DNA from: Lomentospora prolificans
Lineage: Eukaryota; Ascomycota; Sordariomycetes; Microascales; Microascaceae
DNA length: 64,000 bases
Assembly: GCA_029532625.1 (NCBI GenBank)
Contig: JARFXM010000009.1
Span: forward strand, 868,001-932,000
Direction: 5' to 3'
Both the position numbers and the translations under genes were made by a program. The notes under the pieces are model-generated. The model did no database searches, was not told the DNA's origin, and was given only the letters and a program-made list of their open reading frames with translations. Shown in pieces: positions 35,687-48,455 of the stretch (position 1 is the stretch's first letter; each line of letters opens with the position of its first letter).

Positions 35687-38600
35687 CAATCAATCCCAAT
35701 GATTAGGTCAGAGTGGAGTTAGTGGTGTGGAATTCTGGCATCGAGGGTCGCCGGATGCGGTAGTTGGCGCTACAAGTGGTACCGCCTTGTCGCTGGCTCT
35801 GCCCAGTTCGCAGAGGTAGTCGATTAATATGGCACCCCGGTGCGAAAAGCGCTAAAGTAGCGTCGTAATGGAGAGTCGCAGCAGGTGCTAGTGTGGAGAC
35901 AAACCAGCCAGCAGTAGGGGTGGGCGTCGCAGGGGAAGTAAAAAGCAGCCCTGGAGGGACTGCTAGGGGTGTGTACAGAAATTGGAAGTGCCGTAAGAAC
36001 TATTAGGCCGGCCTCATGTGCGTCTGCAGTGTGCGCCCAGTTGACGTAGGTTCGGTGTCTCTGCCAGGGTTGGCTTGGCGGCAAAATTGCTGCTGGTCTT
36101 GGCTTTCTCTGGGACGCCGGTCGGAGGTTGCCTTGCGAAGGGGTCTCCGGGGGCTTGAGTGCTGCGGTACTGTGTTTCTATTTGCTTAGAAGCCCGGCTC
36201 AGCAGTGCCTGGGCTGATCTGAGCTCTGTGTAAGATGAACCACCAAGAGAATGGGGCTGGCATAAGGTGATCGCATCAGGGTAATGTCACCACTTTGCGC
36301 GAGAGACGGCCTCGTCAGGAACAAATTTCGCCAACCCGGTCGGATATCGATCCTGGGATACCCCGTGGATAATCGAAGTTCGATATGAAGCCGATAATGG
36401 TAAGATCCACGCGGAGTGATGCGGCACGTGAAGAGGCAGGGGAACCAACAACTGAGGCTATAAAAAGGGGGCCAATTGCCTCCACTATATTCTATCAGGC
36501 TCCGAGGCGGAACGGCGGCAGATGGTCTGATTGAGGAGAAGAAATGAAGAGGAATGGTCTGGTCGACCAGAGATGGGTAAGGACAGTGAGGCTCAAGGGA
36601 CCTTTTAGAGGCGCGAGGTCTGAGGACGGCTGCGCGTGGGAGCAAACTTGGCTGTCAGTGGTTCTTTCTTATGGCTGCTCACTCTTGATTGATTTCGCAA
36701 GCGGGCAGCACGCAACGAGTGGACTTGGAACGGATGGAGACTTGGGAAAGTTGAGACCATGACACAGCCTGTGACACCGTTGGCGGTCTTTCTCTTTTTA
36801 CGCACTTGATTCTCTTTGGCCGCGACACTCATTTGGACCGAGTGACAGATTAACGCAGCGAATCGATCGAGTGCAGGTTTGTACTAATACATCTGACCGG
36901 ACGAGTTATACGAGATGAGAAACATTGAGAACCAAGGATCCAGTGTTTTGTTCTCCTCATCCTTCTCCGCATCAGTTATTACTGTTGCCATCAATATCAT
37001 CCCAGACCAAGTGGATGGAACCAATTTTTTTTTTTTTTTTTTTTCACTCTTCGCTGTTTGGGCGTCGCCGAAGGTCCACTACCCATCAGGAACGCAAAGC
37101 AAATTCCCTCCTGCATCGATTTCTGATTCTTCTCACTGGTGGAACTTGGCGTTGCTCCACCATAGTTCGTCATGTTCACATGGATGTAGCAACTTTGGCC
37201 TTTATTTTTTTTCACTTCCCCTTTTCTTTTTTTTTTTTTTTTTTTCCTTCGGTCTCTCCTCTTTCTCATAATAGTGGGAACTGTACATTAGCGCTATTAC
37301 CATGGATGTCATAATTCGACACGACTCTAGCTGGCGTCCTCTGTACCCTGGACTTCGGCGACACCACCCTAGACTAGGCCCGGTCAGGCTCAAGGAGCAT
37401 AACAAGCGGCTCGGTGGGGATTAGATGGATTGGCAGAGAATGAGTCAAGCAGAGCCTCCAGTCAAGTCGTTCCTCAGCCCCAGCTTCCTCTCGCCTTTTG
37501 CCCTTTGGCTCTTCATCCTAATAAACCAGAAACTGTACATGTTATGACCGCCAACACATCCCAACCCAGCCCCGAGAAAACTCCAGGTCTTGCCACTAAA
37601 TATGGAATATGAACAGAGACAAGGAGGCTCTTAGCCAGCCCTTCCTCTCTCCACCATTGGTCCACATACAGCAATCTTGTCGTCCTATGATGCTGTTACT
37701 TTCTTTTCTTTTTCCGTTTGGAGATAGCTACGCCGCGATGCCGCCTCTTTTCTGCACTTTCAAGATTCTGACAAATTGATGTTGAATATTATATTCACAA
37801 GTAACTTCCAAGTTTTTTTTTCTTCCCCATATTTCTCGGCAGCCTCGCTTCCCGTGTCCCTCGCGACAAACAACACGCATAGGAACATACACAAGAGTAC
37901 ACCCAGGGCAGAGGTGCGGGCGGGCCTTTGCACACCCGTCTCGTGCGAGGTTTTACGCGGCATCTCTCAAAAGACGAAGGCGACCCTGCCCCGAATTTAG
38001 CGATGCGGAAGAATTACGGGGTAGAGTTGGAAGCCTAGAAGCGAGACGGCACGAGAAGGGAGAAGGGGGGGTGGGGGTTTGCCAGTTGAGTCTTTCTGGT
38101 CGTAACCATTCGTTCCTTCAATCTGGGGAATAACCAACTGCAAATAATTCCACGGATCCCAGTACAAAGGCCAAGACTAGCAGTGGTTCCTCTGAAAAGA
38201 ATCGGACATATCGTATCGCACACCCTTTAGTAATTGGCGCACTAACCCGTTCTTCTCAGTGCTGAGGATGAGTGCAAGCCCACGCAGCACTCCGGATGGA
38301 GGTTCGGGCCAAAATTGACACCAATACACCTTGATCCATTCCTTCGTAACATTCCAGGTACAGGTGCACTAAGGACAGTTTGCATGCGTCCCACTTCTAC
38401 AGCCAGGCCAAGGCTGGCACTTCGGCTTCCCACCCGGGGTTGGTCTTGTGGACAGGTCTCGCCTAAACGGCTCAAGTAATGCCTTGTTCCCTCTCCTAAA
38501 CTCCTAAATAGACCCCGTTCATATGTGCCGTTGCAATCGTTAGTCGGCCCTCTGCAGCAAGCTGTTGCATGACGGGCGAAGGATGGCTGCACCTCAAAGC

Positions 38601-41600
38601 AGCGCGAACGCAGCCCGGAACCTTGTCCCAGGCTTTGTTTTAGCTTTAATCAGCGCTTCCCTCGCTCTGTTCCCAATTTCGTCAATCCGCGTCGGCGTTC
38701 GAGTGCTTCCATCCCTTCCATCCTATGCAACTGCAACTCGTGCCCCCGCATTTTAAACGTGGAGTGTAGATTAGCCCTCCGAAAGCAATTGACTCCGAGC
38801 TCGGGTGCGATGCTGATCACTGATATTACTGAGCAGTAATGGATGTCGACAACCGGGCCAGCCAGCTTCCAGGTGGCCTACAAAGCGTTGATTGGGGGTT
38901 GCTCGGCTGTCGCTGGCTGCCACGAGAGAGGGGGGTGGGGGGAAGGAGCGAAGTGATCGAGGACCCTGTGGCTGTAATCTAATTCGATCATAATTGCCAC
39001 AACGAAGGTCATCTGAATCCCCCCTCGACAGCACTCCCGGTTTTTGTTGCTAATCTCAAGGTAGACGCTGGTTAAGGCACAACCTTCGCCAGAGAAGCGG
39101 TATTACCTTATAACAATTCAGCTGTAATCAATCATCGGGTTTTCTCCTGCCACATGTGGCGCCAGTTTCTTCGCTTTCCATTTTTGTTTCCCTTATATTT
39201 TCCCCCTCTTTACAGCGTGCCCGAGCCTTCCGGTAGATTGGTCGCTCTTCTTTCCATTCTAGCATGGCATTCCTCAGCAAAGAGACTCACAACATACGAA
39301 GTCACGCAAAGATCGCCAGGGATCTCGTTCGTGACGTCAATAATAGCGAGCTCGTTGACAGAAGGGGAACTCGGTGGCGCCCGGCTATAAATTGTGTCAG
39401 GGTCAGGGTCAGATAACATCCACGATGTCCAGAATGATAATAACATGTGGTAAGCGCAACTTTATCGTTATTAACCCATCGAGGGGAATAGCGCATGCCC
39501 CTTGTATTCTCTGGTAGGGCAAAACCATCAATTGATGTGTCTCCAAAAAAACCCTGAGCGGGGCTAGAGTGGGATATCGTACGGTAGGGTGTGCCTTTAA
39601 GAGGGCGAGGCCCAGCACAGGTCCACATCGCTGGGACTGGACTGCACAGGGAGTTGGCGAATGTTCTTTAAACCCTCTTCGCCATTCGAGGTATCTGTAG
39701 ATTACACCAGACCGAAATGTGAGTGGTACTCCGGACACAATTTACCACTGCTTCCATCCATCCACGTAATGCTGTTGAGTCGCAGCTCCTGTCACAGTTT
39801 AGGGGTATACCATCCATGAATCAATGGATGGACAACAGAGACGTCGGCGTCGACATTAGCGCCGTCGTTAAACAAGAAATCTCTTGCTTCTCCCCCCTGT
39901 ATCTAGACAGAGTGCACGCTGGCGCACACCACATTCTTCGTCCGTCCACTGCCAGCATTTCCGCCTGTGCCGCTTTTGTTTCCCCATCCCCCATTTTCCA
40001 TGCGCCATCACATATTCCCCCATCCTAAGAGACGATATCGGCGAAGCGAACACCACCAGTCACCAAAGATCCCCTCATCAGATTCCTAATGTAGCCCTCG
40101 CGAGTGATGGGGCTCGTTCCACTTAGCGCGCATTTCATCTTCCCGGAGCTAGAAACGGACCTGCCCCTCCGAATTACCTAGGACTCATCGAGAGAGAGTC
40201 TAGTCCCATTTTCAGGTTAGCTGCATTCAGAGGCAAATCAAATCACAGTGTCTCGAGCCCCTCTACCCTTAGAGTCCTCGAGCCCATCCTTCCACCAGGC
40301 CATTCCCGAGCCCTTTTTTCCAATCTTCCCCATTCATTCAAAGGCCCTGGAAGCCTCGGAGGGGCGATTCCGACTTCCCGGGCCACGTACACGATAGATC
40401 GCAGAGGCCCCCCACCAAACTACCATCCCGTCCTCGTAGTCTGGATGCTAACTGGAGAGCCCCTGCTAGCAACCTGGTGTCGATTGGTCTTGGGAACAAG
40501 GAAGCTCCACAAACACTACGAGGAAAGACCTAGTGTAAGCCTCCCGAAACACCGAGATTTCAGACCTTCACAATTTGTGCCTTTTGCGAGTTGTAGTGCG
40601 GAGAAAGGGTTGTCCGGACTATCGAATTGCCGGTGACACTCCATACAAAGTGTGGCAAAAATAAGCGCTCTTGGGCCCTTTGTCGATCTCTGCCCTCTTA
40701 AGACTGTGGCATTTGTGTTGGTTTCGCTTTGAAGGCGAACCAAGAAATGCGTTTTCCTCGCGGTGGGTTCTGTCTCCTAAATTGTTAGAGGGCGAAAGGT
40801 TGATGCTGCCTTGAAACAACACACAGTCGTCCGTTTGCGCGTGTCGATAAGCGTCTGGGGTCAGGGCGTCTACTTCCCTTAACCACGCATAACGGAAAGA
40901 AAGTGTATTTTGGAGCAGGACTGAGCTGGCTGGTTCAGAACTGGCACCTGGCGCACATATTAGAGTTTGCCCAGGGTCTAGAACGAGAGCAGGTAAGGGG
41001 CAAGATAGTCGATCGACTAAGTCTATAGAGTGAGTCGGTGACCCCATCGTCACACCGGGTTGTGTGGTTTGATTAGCCTACTAGCCTTGCCGTATGGTAA
41101 GACTTGGGTTATGTCTTATCGGGCTCCGATTTAGGGTGCAGCGCTGTGCTTAATTAGAAGCCTGTCCGGCCTTGCCATGATGGTTTTGGAGAATGTCTGG
41201 CTGCGAGGCTGAGATAACGGATTAGGATCAGAGGGCGTCGTCGCTTCGGCGTGCCAAGTAAGGCTCTACGTCTCAATTGACGACAATTGAACCACAGTTG
41301 ATTTTCTTGATCACAATACGGCTGAAAGGAAAAAAAAAGAAAAGGCTATCACTGTCCACCAGTATATTGACGTTATTCCGAGCATCTATATTCGGATATC
41401 TAATTTGGTCGTTTTTTCTCGTCTGTGCGATGCGACTAATCCCGTGGGACTAATGATGTCCCGATGCGGCTCTTGCTGGCAGAAACACATCGATCGATTA
41501 AATCTTGGAAGAGCCCTCGAACTCGAAGCGCTGGCGCTAGGCTCCCACGTAGAACTAGACATGATTCACGTGTCCTGATCTCTAACCCTTTTAACAATTC

Positions 41601-42307
41601 AGGAAAGAAAGACACTGGACTCTGCTTTTTGAGTTGGGCTTCACTCGTGCCTTCCCCTCTAATTTAATGATTTTTTAGCACAGAGTGGTGTGCGTACCTG
41701 GTTCCACACATCTTGAAGATACAGAAATGTTCTGGAAGGCGCGAGCCCCTTTAGCGTGCGACAAAAATTTCCCAGCAGCCTCTATTACTCTTTTGGGTGA
41801 ACCCACTCTACACAACCTCAGTTTCCCTTCACCTTCAACGCTGAACATCTCTTCAGTTATTCCACCTGGGAGCTTGGAATCTGATATGTTGTTGTGAAAA
41901 TCACCTATCCAAACCCCGACGTCCGTTTCGTTCCTGGTTTATTCACATCTATACAGGAAACCCTTCAAGCCTAAGAAGGATCGATATCGTCAGTTGCCCA
42001 GCACCACATCGGCATCGCCTCGAACTCTTGAGTTGAGCCCAGCAGCTAGTCAAGGCTGGTACCTGGTAATCTGTCCAATACAGTTACTAAGTACATACTG
42101 CTGGGCCAGCTAACTCCAGTTCCTGTAATTCATTTTCGGCCTGATCGACGATTCGATTCGCATCTGCCCGACGCGCAAATTCGTCGAAGACGAGTACCTA
42201 TTACTATTACCGTCATTCAATAGTTCCACACAAGTAAATACGCCTCCCTAGTATTCTGGCTCCATGGCTAACCTTTCTTAGCAAAGCAATCTCAAGCGAC
42301 TCGGGAC
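35687..42307. other. 6.6-kb gene-free interval
   Basis: This is the divergent region between the PFK-2 gene (minus) and the Tad3 gene (plus). It holds poly(T) runs at 37025-37044 and 37227-37245, a perfect 8-bp hairpin at 39810-39831 and three tandem copies of a GTCAGG-like unit near 39395-39412. Open frames stay below about 150 codons, with no recognisable domains. A cysteine-containing minus-strand frame at 38242-38592 was inspected and not accepted. No tRNA or transposon end is seen. Confidence 0.5.
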
Positions 42308-43818
42308 ATGGAGTCTGTTGAATCCTTAGCTTCTACTGAGGCTGCTCCTCCTCCCGCTGTTGTAGTGAATCTGCCTCGCGCCATCACTCGGGCTCAGGAG
42401 CAGACACAAACTCCACAAGGCGCTCCGATGGAGGCACCTGCTGTAACAGCTGATACTATCGGCAGTACAGGCTTTGACAAGCCTCTTCCTGGACCTGTCC
42501 AGATCCATCCTAATCCACTCATTGAAGGCATTGATGTCACATCCTTACAGAAGGGTGTCTTGATCCCTCTTAAGACTACCCTTGAGGTTCGTCAGGATCA
42601 TGATAATGTGCAGGCCTACATCACTCGTGCGCCTACTAAGTGTGCAAATGAGGTAATGAGGTACGTCTAGCATCGAAGCAACCCTTTGAGCCCTCGTAGA
42701 AGCCTGCATCCTCCATTATTTACAATATAATTTTACTAACACCTCTACTCTGGTGTAGTCTCTTGCGAAAACTATTGCCTGAGACTAAAGTTAAGAGCAT
42801 GCCTCACTTGCGCCGTGTTGCAAAGCCTGGTGACCTTCCCGCCCATCTCAAGACTGAGCTTATGAATATGGATGCTGTGGGCAAGCAAATCCACACGGGG
42901 AAATCTGCATGGATTTATATTATGCTTGGCGAAGTTAAGTACATCGACCGAGAAGAACTCTGTGCTGGGCTAGAGGGCGTCGAGGGATTGGAGGGGTTCT
43001 TCCTTGCCAGTATCGCCGTTCCTGCAACCCCCCCAACCTCCCAAATTACCGCAGCAATGTGGTCCTCCCAGTACTGGCCCACGGTGTACCGCAAGAATAA
43101 TCCTCTAGGGCCTCACCCCAGTCTGATTTCTCGGTCAACATTAGAGATCAAGGACGACACCGCTTTGTGGATGTCAGTAGCGTATCGAGTCGCCCGACGC
43201 GCCAAAGAGGAAGGCATCGGAGAGGCCATGGCTGCCGTCATTGTCCAGCGTGAGGAGGGGCAGGCCCGGATCATGGCGGTTGCTGCAGACGCTCGATGGG
43301 CCGGAGAATCGGTCAGATCATTTACCTCGACGGGCAATCCGATGGCTCACTGCGCTTTGAGGGCCGTGAGCATGGTAGCCCAGAAACTGGTCCGTCATGA
43401 ACGGCGAGCAGCTGGCCAACCTCTCGAGGATCCCCTCTTAGATTTCGAACCTTTCCAGGACCGCCCCCTCCTGGATGAAGAACGCGTCATTTTCGAGGAG
43501 GAACACCCAAACCCGGATGGCTATCTATGTCATGGGCTGGAGCTATACCTTACGCATGAACCTTGTGTTCAATGCGGCATGGGTATCCTTCATTCTCGCA
43601 TGGGCAAGGTCGTCTTTGCCCATCGGCAGAGCCTGACTGGTGGTTTCTGCTCAGAACCTCGTGGACATGACATGCCAGACTCCCAAGCTGGATCTGCTGG
43701 CCGAGGCCTCGGTATCTTCTGGAGACGAGAGCTCAATTGGAGTCTCCTCGCTTGGGAGTGGGAGCCTAGTTCGGAGCTGGGTTCCCTACCTGGCGTCCAT
43801 CCCCATGTGCATGTCTGA
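42308..43818 (+). CDS. tad3: tRNA-specific adenosine deaminase, non-catalytic subunit Tad3
   Basis: Two exons, 42308-42660 and 42759-43818, joined across a 98-base intron with a TACTAAC branch, give 470 residues. The C-terminal half is a cytidine/deoxycytidylate-deaminase fold: zinc ligands H315 in MAHCALRAV and C387/C390 in HEPCVQC, followed by the family-typical SRMGKVVF, HRQ-LTGG and LFW-type ELNWSLLAWEWE segments. The catalytic glutamate of active deaminases (H-x-E) is replaced by alanine (H315-C-A317), as expected for Tad3, which pairs with catalytic Tad2 to convert adenosine 34 to inosine in tRNA anticodons. The first 55 residues are Pro/Ala/Thr-rich and probably disordered; the middle (about 60-220) is the Tad3 N-terminal substrate-binding region. 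The enzyme acts in the nucleus and cytosol and is essential in yeast. The start is the first ATG in the open exon. Confidence 0.93.
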
Positions 43819-44919
43819 GTCCCCAACCTCGGTCTGGGTTGACGGATTCGTGACCACCCGTTGACGGCCATGCCCCCCTTATATTCTATGTCGATTGGCA
43901 TCGAGCAGGCGTTGCGTTGCGTCCACTATTTCGTGTTTTTCCTCTCATAAACGCCCGTAGTACCCACCAGGACGACTATTTACCTGCGATTATTGTCGTT
44001 TTCAGTTGATACAGCCGGCACTGCCCATCAAGGAGACTCATTTCCAGGCCTTGGTGGGTAACAGGGCTCTCATGCAGTCCCTGAGCATAGCACGCGCGTT
44101 TGTTTTTCGCGTCCTCCTTCAGCAAAGGTGGTTCTCCGAAGGTTACACCATGGCGTTTCGGAGGGGCTTGCGTCTGATAGCCTATTTCACGGGCTCAACG
44201 AAACAATTGAAGATATTTGATTGAGAGAGCATGCTGCATGGGGGTTTAGATAGTCCCCATGAGCTGCTAGGTGTTACAAACCGAGGGAGTCAGAGAACCA
44301 CCGCCTTCACCCTCCCTCGTTTTCTCAACAGCACTGCATGATAGAAATGGACTATTCTTTGATTTCCTCTGGACATTCCGTTACGGCACATTCTCTCATG
44401 GTCGCTGGCAGGAACTTGATGTACGAGAAAGGCTAAAGGATAGTCGTTAAAGGCTTTGTTAATCCTTCTAGTGTTCTCCAGCAATAACTAATGTCTTCAA
44501 CTATGCAATTATTGAATCCTTAAAGCGCGTGGCTTGAATTGTGCTTGTGGGCATGCCATTTTCCCCTTCAGCTTACGGGCCGTCCGCCCTCGGCAGTTCC
44601 AGTGTTGCTGAGGGACCAGGGCTGGCGCCGGAATCTAATGATGTTGGCGTCTGGCGAAACTCTGGTCAGTCGTACAGGGGCTTCGTCCTCTGCTTACCTC
44701 CCTCTACCCCAGATATCCCCGGGTGGTCAGCCGGAACCGCACACGGGCGGAGGTGTACCTCCTACAAGTACATGGGTGAATACTAATTGCTATTTTTGGA
44801 AAACCAAGAATGATAACCTGAGGGTATCCAGTCGGAGTCTTGGTGTGTGCAAGTGTGAACAAACCTAATACCTAAGATACCTTGCGCAACCTCGTAGCGA
44901 ATATTCCGTTCGTGAGGTT

Positions 44920-44964
<45 letters not shown>
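44920..44964 (+). repeat. Compound microsatellite (TA)n(GA)n
   Basis: Thirteen TA units (44920-44945) pass directly into GA units (44946-44964). Confidence 0.95.
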
Positions 44965-45518
44965 CTTGCTAGAATGCGTACCTACCCGCCCCTGACAGAC
45001 AGCAAACGGCAGCCGGAGAAGCAACTACCTGAGGGTTTATCGTCGATCAAGGTCGATTGACCGAAGGCTAGGCAGACTAGAGGTTGGGGACTACATGTCG
45101 GTTTTATGCGGGCACCCAGAACAACAAAATAACGCCGCACCGTTGTGCGTGGTGTTGTGGGGGGAGAGAGAGCGGGGGGGATGGGGGGAGACGAAGCTGC
45201 TACGACCCAACGAAGAGGGTGGGGACGAATGACTAGACCATTTGCTCTTTTCGTCTCCTGATCTCAATTGATCATTAATGTATTTCTCGGAGCGAAGAGG
45301 ATCTGAGGATCTGTATGGTGGTGAGTGGCGTGCTGGTAGAAATGGTAAGGGTCTTCAAACCAAGAGGGATTGAGGGAGCGGGGGACGAAACGGAAATCGC
45401 GAAAGGGGCCAAGGGAGGCACTGACACGGGGGCGGCTACATGTTGGTACAAGACCAACGTTATAAGTTCCGAAAGCGAACGACGGCGTCCTTGTAGCTCG
45501 GGCATTCTGTTTGGAAGA

Positions 45519-45819
45519 GGGGGGGGGGGAGAGGGGGTCCCCGAGGTTTAAAGAGGAGGAGGGTGGAAAGGTATTGGAGCGACGGTGTTTTGGGAGACGA
45601 GGTGGGAACATTGAAGGGAAGGGGGGGGGGGGGGGGGGGGGGGGTTTCTTTCTTCGGCCGTCCAGGGTGGTTGGCGCCAGCTTGGGATAGAGAGGAGAAG
45701 AGGATACATGCCTGTGAACAAGCATCAAAATAGTCATCCATTGATAAAATATTATCTGCGAGGTCCAACTGAAGCAGAAGTGGGCGCCGGGAGGGGTGGA
45801 AGGGAAAGGGGGGGGGGGG
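45519..45819 (+). repeat. Cluster of long G runs
   Basis: Plus-strand guanine runs of 11 (45519-45529), 24 (45621-45644) and 12 (45808-45819) lie within 300 bases. Further G-rich sequence is at 45160-45190. Such sequence can form G-quadruplexes in principle. Confidence 0.9.
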
Positions 45820-47099
45820 AGCGAGAGAACATCCCCCCTCTTCTTCCCCGAGAAATCGTCCATCCTTGGTGCTGCCTCTGCTCCCGGCCATTCTGAAGGC
45901 ACCGTTTGTCCCTTCATCTCCAGCCCTTTCCCCATCTCGAGTCTCATTTCCGGTCGACGAGAATGGGCTGGATATAAAATTCATTCGGACGTGTTTACAG
46001 AAGCTAATTGTCTTCCTGGAAAAATCAACTGTCGACGTTTGATTCCAATGCCCGGAAACCCGGGTCTCCCTTGCATCATTGATCCGTATCACTGTCGCGG
46101 ATTCGCTAGAACTTTAAAGTGCTCTAATCAATACCCGCTGGCTGTTTTCCGTACTATGCGCTTCGCGGGGCTCTACTACCCAGTGATCCATTACCCGCTG
46201 GCTACAAGAACCCGACACCTTAGAACCTGAATCCATTGATCAATCCACTGAATTGGAACGGAACCATAGCCAGCTTGAGCGCCAGCGCCAGCAACAAGAC
46301 CTCTGCTTTGTGCCCACCCACGGCTCTCGTTTGCTTTTTTTTTTTCGCCTCGGACAAAGGACCAAAGCTCCTGAAGCTTCGCCCCAAATTTTACGCCCTC
46401 TTTTCACCCGAACCACACAAACAAACACCCGACCCTTCTCCGTTTGCCCACGACGAGAGACCGGGCCGCACAAACAAAGGAACGTGGGCCAAAAGACAAG
46501 GCCAAAGGAAAGGGGAAAAAGCCGAAACGCCAGAACAAAAGAAAAAAGCAGTTCCTTTGTTTTTTCATCGTCAGCTGTGTCCCGCCCCGGTTTCGTGGCA
46601 GCCTTGAGTGGCTTTCCTCCACCCCTACCCCTCGTTCCGACGCGTATCCCTACGAGCACCGCCAGCCGTCCCCGTGGGTCCCAGTATTTCTCTCTTGGAG
46701 CTCTACTCGCTCACTCCGACGAAGCGGACAAAGGAAGAGAGCCATAGATACACCAAGCAGCCTGCGCCCACGCAGTCCAGCCGTCATTACGACTCCCTCT
46801 GACTTGCGAGCAGGAGCTACTTCAGTCTACGAGGGGCTCGGAGTCAACATCGCCAACCGCGAGCGAGGAACCGTTCCATTTTTTCCCACGGCCGCAAGCG
46901 ATTTTCCTTATTTAAGACAGATCTCTGCCTCCTGCCAGAAAATTGCGAACCTGTGTGCGAGCACATTGGCCTGTCTTCGCCGCTAGCGACACTTCCCTTC
47001 CCCCCCCCCTTTTCCTTGTTACCGCGAGTTGCTTCATTTCGCACGCCCCACGTAGCCCGACAATCGGAAACAAACGCAGTTGAGGGGAGAAAGAGGGGC

Positions 47100-48455
47100 A
47101 TGCTTCAAGCTGCATGCAGGAGGGCCACCAACATTGTTGCCAAAGCGCCGACGATAACTCGAGCTACGTCAGTCTATAGCCGCTATACCGGCGGAGAATC
47201 CAGCTACGCACCGAGAATACCACTCCCACTGCTACTGCCGGACGCCATGTCCTCAAATACCAAGAAGAGACCACTCGTGTCGTCGAGCTCCCAGGCCCCC
47301 GGGGCTAAGAAGCGCAAGACAGACCCCACGATGCAAAAGTACTATGCTGTGAGGATTGGGATGAGACCCGGGGTTTATATGACGTGGGATGAGTGCCAGG
47401 CGCAGACGGCTGGCTTCAAGGGAGCTTCCTGTGAGTTTTGATCGTCGAGACCTAATCTTCGGGCTGGGATACCCTCTTCTCTACTACGAGGGCCTCCAAA
47501 CTGACCTGGATTCTTTGCCAGATAAATCTTTTCTCTCGCTGGAGGAAGCCCAGGCCTTTGTTGCCGGAAAAAAGCTCAAGTCCTCCAGCAGCACCGCCGA
47601 GCCCCCAAAGTTCTACGCCGTCGCCAAGGGAGCGTTTACGGGTATCTTCACGGACTGGGACCAGGCTAGCAAGGCGATTAAGGGTCAGAAAGGCCCCAAG
47701 TACAAGAAATTCCCGACACGCGAGGAGGCCGTACAGTTTATAAAGGAGTGGGGCGATGCTGACGCCGTCGCCGCCTTGGGGGAGAAGGTTTCTGATCCCG
47801 AGACCGACGAGGACGACGACTCGGATGACGACTCGGATGAGCTAGATGCGGACGGCGAGAGGCTTGAGGTAGAGGAGAAGCCGTCCTCGGCGAAGAAGAA
47901 GAAGGGCAAGGCTGTGCTAGACATCTACACAGACGGATCGAGCTTGAAGAATGGGCGGGCGGGGGCTGCGGCGGGTGTGGGTGTCTTTTTCGGCATGGGC
48001 GATCCGAGGTATGCTTCCCTTGTTGCTGACTGGGATCCAATAGGACTTTTCTCTTCATCACTCATTTTGATGCTAATACTCACATGTACAGAAACATCTC
48101 TGAACGGCTGCATGGCGAGGTCCAGACAAATCAACGCGCCGAGCTCACGGCCATTCTCCGCGCACTTCAAGTCGTCGATGCGAATGAGTCGGTGCAGATC
48201 ATCACCGACAGTCAGTATAGCATCAACTGCGCTACAGTGTGGGCGTCGTCCTGGGAAAAGAACGACTGGAAGACGTCGCAGGGCGAGAACGTCAAGAACC
48301 AAGACCTGGTCAAGGGCATCCGCCAAAGGGTGAGGGAGCGCGAGAAGGCGGGTGGCAAGACTACGTTCAAGTGGGTCAAGGGCCATTCTAGCGATGCTGG
48401 GAACCAGGCGGCGGACCAGCTTGCCGTTGCCGGCGCCAGGAAAACTCTTTGGTGA
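47100..48455 (+). CDS. Ribonuclease H1, with two in-frame starts
   Basis: Three exons, 47100-47430, 47522-48008 and 48092-48455, encode 393 residues from the first ATG or 344 from the second (47247). It carries two hybrid-binding domains (the Cauli_VI type: KYYAVRIGMRPGVY and KFYAVAKGAFTGIF cores), an acidic Asp/Glu/Ser linker (about 205-230) followed by a lysine-rich stretch, and the RNase H fold. Catalytic residues are visible: D248 (YTDGSS), E290 (QRAEL), D312 (ITDSQY), H371 and D381. It cleaves the RNA of RNA-DNA hybrids. The 49 residues between the two starts are basic, contain no Asp and read like a mitochondrial presequence (MLQAACRRATNIVAKAP), so the long form may be mitochondrial and the short form nuclear. 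Both introns restore family sequence in phase, with clear CTAAT-type branch sequence in the second. Confidence 0.93.

Larger units (their letters stand above)
43819..47099. other. Gene-free interval with G-rich tracts and a TA/GA microsatellite
   Basis: This lies between the Tad3 and RNase H1 genes. It contains a (TA)n(GA)n repeat (44920-44964) and a strongly G-rich plus-strand segment, 45160-45820, with runs of 11, 24 and 12 guanines. The long minus-strand open frames there (45264-45947 and 45460-46092) are products of the poly(G), which reads as polyproline. The last 700 bases are pyrimidine-rich in places and probably include the RNase H1 promoter. No gene is supported. Confidence 0.5.

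Noticed and set aside
38242..38592. Minus-strand 116-codon frame with several cysteines, considered as a small secreted protein
   Set aside because: It has no signal peptide, and the cysteine spacing matches no known family such as hydrophobins.
45264..46092. Two long minus-strand open frames with polyproline
   Set aside because: They are open because they read the poly(G) tracts as proline codons; the rest of the product looks random.
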